From contig CM119265.1 in assembly GCA_051294375.1 (NCBI GenBank), positions 24,947,697-25,011,696 on the forward strand: a DNA stretch of 64,000 nt, in the 5' to 3' direction. This DNA is from Paraspadella gotoi. Its lineage: Eukaryota; Chaetognatha. The notes under the pieces are model-generated. The model was not told the origin of the DNA. It ran no database searches and was given only the letters and a program-made list of their open reading frames with translations. The position numbers were made by a program, and so were the translations under genes. Below are positions 60,371-64,000 of the stretch, one piece after another (the first letter of the stretch is position 1; each line of letters opens with the position of its first letter).

Positions 60371-62170
60371 CATTTGCATCTCAGCAAGTATAGAAGTATC
60401 TATAGAAGAACATAATACATTCTACAATATATAATGTCCTAACTACAAAGGTTCTCCAAACGTTATTGAATTTGGTACAACCAATATAAATGTTATATTT
60501 GTTATACGCATCAATTTATACCGAAAGTAAGTATTCATAGTAATGTATATCAATATTACAACATTTATGTGTAGTAATAAAAAAAAAACGATTTTAAAAA
60601 AAAAAATTGTCCATGCAATCAATCAATCAGTCAGGGCGGTCTATTGTCTGCCATTTTTTTCAACAGTCGTTCGCTCGGTCGGCGTGTTGGTTCGTCGGCC
60701 ACTCGGGCCGCGACGTACAAGGTGGGATTCTGTCGGTAATGTCAGTCTTTAGATCTGTTATTAACCAGGTCGGTCTGGTCTCTTTGTCAGTCGTCGATCC
60801 AGTCGTTTCTTCGCGACGGAAACTGGAAACCAGACGAAGCGACGATTCAGCGAAATTCTTAGTAATTGATTTCTTTTTTTTTTTGGAGGCGAGAAAAAAA
60901 GGGAGTCGCTTGGGATGAGAGATGCCGAGGCTGTGGAAGAGGGGGGGAAATGTGGGGTTGAGGGTGAGGAATGAAGGGGGGGGANNNNNNNNNNNNNNNN
61001 NNNNNNNNNGAGAGAGAGCGAGAGCATTTGCATCTCAGAAAGTATAGAAGTATCTATAGAAGAACATAATACATTCTACAATATACAATGTCCTAACGTA
61101 CAAAGGTTCTCCAAACGTTATATGAATTTGGTACAACCAATATAAATGTTATAGTTGTTATACGCATCAATTTATTACCGAAAGTAATGTATTCATAGTA
61201 ATGTATATCAATATTACAACATTTATGTGTAGTAATAAAAAAAAACGATTTAAAAAAAAAAATTGTCCATCAATCAATCAATCAGTCAGGCGGGTCTATT
61301 GTCTGCCATTTTTTTCAAAACAGTCCGTTCGCTCGGTCGGCGTGTTGGTTCGTCGGGCCACTCGGCCGGACTACAGGTGGGTCTCTCGGTCGGTATGTCA
61401 GTCTTTAGATCTGTTATTCAGTCGGTCTGTCTCTTTGTCAGTCGGTCGATCCGTCGTTTTCTTCGCGACGGAAAACTGGGAACCAGAAGAAGCGACGATT
61501 CAGCGAAATTCTTAGTAATGATTTCTTTTTTTTTTCGTTTTTTTTTTGTTGGTGGGGCCCCCAATTTATCCCTTTTTTATCGATTTTTTCCTCCTTCATA
61601 CTTCTTGGTTCCCGCCCTTCCTTTCTCACCCCTCTTCCTCCCCCCTTCTATTCCGCCCCTGCCCCCCCCTCATCCTACCCTCACCCCATCCTTCCCTCCT
61701 CTTCCACAGCCTCGCATCCTCATCCCAAGCGACTCCCTTTTTTTTCTCGCGCTGCCGAAAAAAAAAAAGGAACATCATTACTAAGAATTTCGCTGAATTC
61801 GTCGCTTCTTCTGGTGTTCCCCAGTTTTCCGTCCGCGAAGACAAACGACGGAATCGACCGCGTGACAAAGAGACAGACCGACTGACATACAGAATCTAAA
61901 GGACTGACATACCGACCGGAGACCCACCTGTATAGGTCGCGCGCCGAGGTTAGGCCGCAGCGGCCCCCCTGCGAAAGCCAACACGCCGGGAGCCGTACCG
62001 ACGCGGAAGATCGACCTGTTTGGAAGAAAAAAATTGGCACCTGCAGACAATTAGACCGCCGCCTGACTGATTGAATGATTGATTGCATGGACAATTTTTT
62101 TTTTATAAATCGTTTTTTTTTTATTTATTTTTTATTACTCACATAAATGTTTGTATAAATATTGATATAC
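60371..62170. repeat. Three copies of a 500-620-bp segment, third one inverted
   Basis: Copy A 60371-60984 (+), copy B 61017-61550 (+), copy C 61665-62170 (-). Landmarks: ATTTGCATCTCAG, GAACATAATACATTCTACAA, TATATCAATATTACAACATT, AATCAATCAGTCAGG, TCTTCGCGACGGAAA, AGCGAAATTCTTAGTAATGA, GGGAGTCGCTTGGGATGAG. A 25-N gap (60985-61009) separates A and B. B followed by C makes a large imperfect palindrome. Confidence 0.85.
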
Positions 62171-63070
62171 ATTACTGATTGTGAATTATAAGGGCGTTAG
62201 TGAAAAATTTCTCCATAATTTAACTTTAATTAAAATCTTTTCTAAAAAGTGTACACAGGGGAAGGAGCCTTAACGAACGCCAAGCATTGGCGCCCGTCCT
62301 TCTTACTACCACAGATGACCATTATGTTTAGTGAAAAAATGTTATGCTTAATGTAAATTAAAATTTACAATCTACGCAGTAGTTAAGGCCATGATTTGAT
62401 ATACTTCGCGAGTTACTAACTCCAATAAATGTGTTTTTAAAATTATTCAAAACAGTTTTTAAGATTTTTTTTTGCCGTTTGGTTCGTCTAAAAAGTTGAT
62501 GATAAAGAAGAATATTTATAACCTCTTTTTAAAAAAGAATTCCTTCGTATTAGTGGGTGCAAAAATTAGGAGGAGAGAAAAAAGCTGAATATTTTTTAAG
62601 CTGAAATTTAACTTTATATACGTTTAAATTAAGGTTTTTGTAAATTTTTACAACTCCACTTAATGAAAGACATTGTGTAAAAATTGATTTTATATTTTCT
62701 TTATTCCTAACTTTTGACGAGGGAAATTTTCAAATGCTTTGCAATCGAAAATTAAGAAAGCCTATTTAATTGCAAAATTTTTTCCGGATTTTATAAGGAT
62801 AGTACTATACTATAAATATGAGCCTATCTGCGGTAAAAATTTAAAAGCATTAAAAATTATTTTTTTTTACCAATTAATGTTCACTTAGGGTATGTTTACC
62901 TTGTGTGGTGTGGTCCTTAAGTAACTGTTCACTTACGCCTTAATGCGGATACTTATTATTTCTCGGTTAATAAATTGTATGCGGATATAACAAGCTATAC
63001 TTTTATATTGGTTGTTTACAAGTTTCATTTATAACGTTTGGTTAGGACAACCTCGTTTTGGTACTACGTT
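62171..63070. other. AT-rich unique sequence, no gene seen
   Basis: No open frame of note, no tandem repeat. Confidence 0.5.
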
Positions 63071-63084
63071 ATAGGAATTGTATT

Positions 63085-63182
63085 GTAGAATGTATTATTG
63101 TTCTTCTATAGTATATCTTCTATTACTTTTTGAGATGCAAATTGCTCTCGCCTCTCTCTCTCTCTCTCCTCTCCTTTCTTAT

Positions 63183-63231
<49 letters not shown>

Positions 63232-63272
63232 CTCTCTCGCTCTCCTCTCTCTCTCTCTCTCTCTGTCTCCTC
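63085..63272. repeat. Inverted fragment of the 60.37-kb segment plus (CT)n
   Basis: TTGTAGAATGTATTATTGTT and GAGATGCAAATTGCTCTCGC are complements of the start of copy A, followed by (CT)n and then the second copy of the 59.79-kb segment. Confidence 0.8.
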
Positions 63273-63284
63273 CAAAAGGAACGT

Positions 63285-63650
63285 CGCCAACGGCGCGAAA
63301 AATAATAAAATTTTCACCAAAGAAGGATTGAGCCTACGCCCCCGTCAGCGGTTTGCCAGTGCTTGACAACTGCTTGCCAGTGGCTTGAAGAATCTTGTCT
63401 GTGGTTTTCGTTGTTTGTCTCCATGCGAAAGTGCGAAACTTCATAATATCTCGGCTTTTTCAAGGTTTGTACAAGCTATCCCGTAGTTAGCTCATAGCAT
63501 TCCACACGATTTGCAAGCAGCATTGCACGCAAGTCAGCGTTGCCCAGAGCTTTCCCGTCCCCTTCCAACCGTCAATGATCCATTTATAGGACACCCAAAG
63601 TCTCCGACTTCCGGATCGTCGACTTTGACATCGGCGCCATGTTTGGAGCA
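63285..63650 (+). repeat. Duplicated unique segment, copy 2
   Basis: Counterpart of 59790-60180. Ends at a 25-N gap (63651-63675). Confidence 0.85.
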
Positions 63651-63786
63651 NNNNNNNNNNNNNNNNNNNNNNNNNAAAAAAAAACAACAAAAAACACTGT
63701 AACTTGGATGATTAGTCGAAACGAAGCGTTGGTAGAATTAATGGTAATGGTAATGGTAATTAATGAAAGGAATAACGATGGTAACG

Positions 63787-64000
63787 ATGGAACTGGAGAT
63801 TGGGTCTGGACCGCAGGGCGACCGGGGAATGATGAAGTATGAAGTTAGTGGCGAGGCGTGTGACATCGATAGCGGCGTGGAGGATGGCATCAAGAGTGGC
63901 AGCAAAAGTGGCAGTAAGAGTGGCAACGAAAGTGGCATCGAAAGGGGAATCGTGAGTGGGAAAGATAGTTGCATTGAGAGTGGCATCGAGAGTGGCATCG
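63787..64000 (+). CDS. Open frame of 12-bp repeats running off the window
   Basis: From ATG at 63787 the frame reads MELEIGSGPQGDRGMMKYEV, then a four-residue repeat of SG followed by two variable residues (SGVEDGIK, SGSK, SGSK, SGNE, SGIE) that continues to the edge without a stop. The 12-bp DNA unit is GGCATCGAGAGT-like. The unit is a multiple of three, so an open frame alone proves little, and the minus strand is open too. It could be a coding minisatellite exon; the decisive sequence lies to the right. Confidence 0.3.
   Translation, partial: MELEIGSGPQGDRGMMKYEVSGEACDIDSGVEDGIKSGSKSGSKSGNESGIERGIVSGKDSCIESGIESGI

Overview
This is an assembled eukaryotic nuclear window, not bacterial. Genes are split by spliceosomal introns (GT-AG, and one probable GC-AG). 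There are long simple-sequence tracts and at least 22 runs of N. The recognisable proteins are animal: a non-muscle-type myosin essential light chain, a troponin C and an M13 (neprilysin-family) metallopeptidase. Troponin C with calcium ligands only in EF-hands II and IV, together with the extreme microsatellite load, fits an invertebrate, plausibly an arthropod. I cannot name the species from sequence alone.

Layout. 0.3-1.3 kb: isolated coding-like exons of unknown genes. 4.5-9.75 kb, minus strand: a complete three-exon gene (exon lengths sum to exactly 400 codons) for a 399-aa type I membrane protein. Its ectodomain is three copies of a cysteine-tryptophan-glycine module that I do not recognise. 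16.25-17.6 kb, plus: myosin essential light chain, four exons, 151 aa. 19.2-20.9 kb, minus: the 3' part of an unknown gene ending in a hydrophobic C-terminus. 21.47 kb: an isolated last exon. 27.13-29.76 kb, minus: troponin C, four exons, 163 aa. 36.3-55.3 kb, minus: a large M13 peptidase gene whose exon phases chain correctly, with a large Ser/Pro-rich insertion, a smaller Ser insertion, a probable one-base frameshift and a C-terminal extension. 63.79 kb to the edge, plus: an open frame of 12-bp repeats.

The rest is mostly repeats: (GA/CT)n, (ATC)n, (AAT)n, (GAC/GTC)n, GATT/CAAT satellites, several minisatellites, one dispersed roughly 230-bp repeat family, and two regions (49.6-52.4 kb and 59.7-63.7 kb) with direct and inverted copies that look like long-read gap-filling errors or very recent rearrangement.

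Myosin light chain and troponin C are EF-hand proteins of actomyosin contraction and lie about 10 kb apart in opposite orientation. The M13 peptidase and the Cys-Trp-Gly protein would both act at the cell surface. No sequence evidence links them into one pathway. The most novel items are the Cys-Trp-Gly membrane protein and the tandem repeats around the catalytic M13 exon that appear to be built from its own splice-site sequences.
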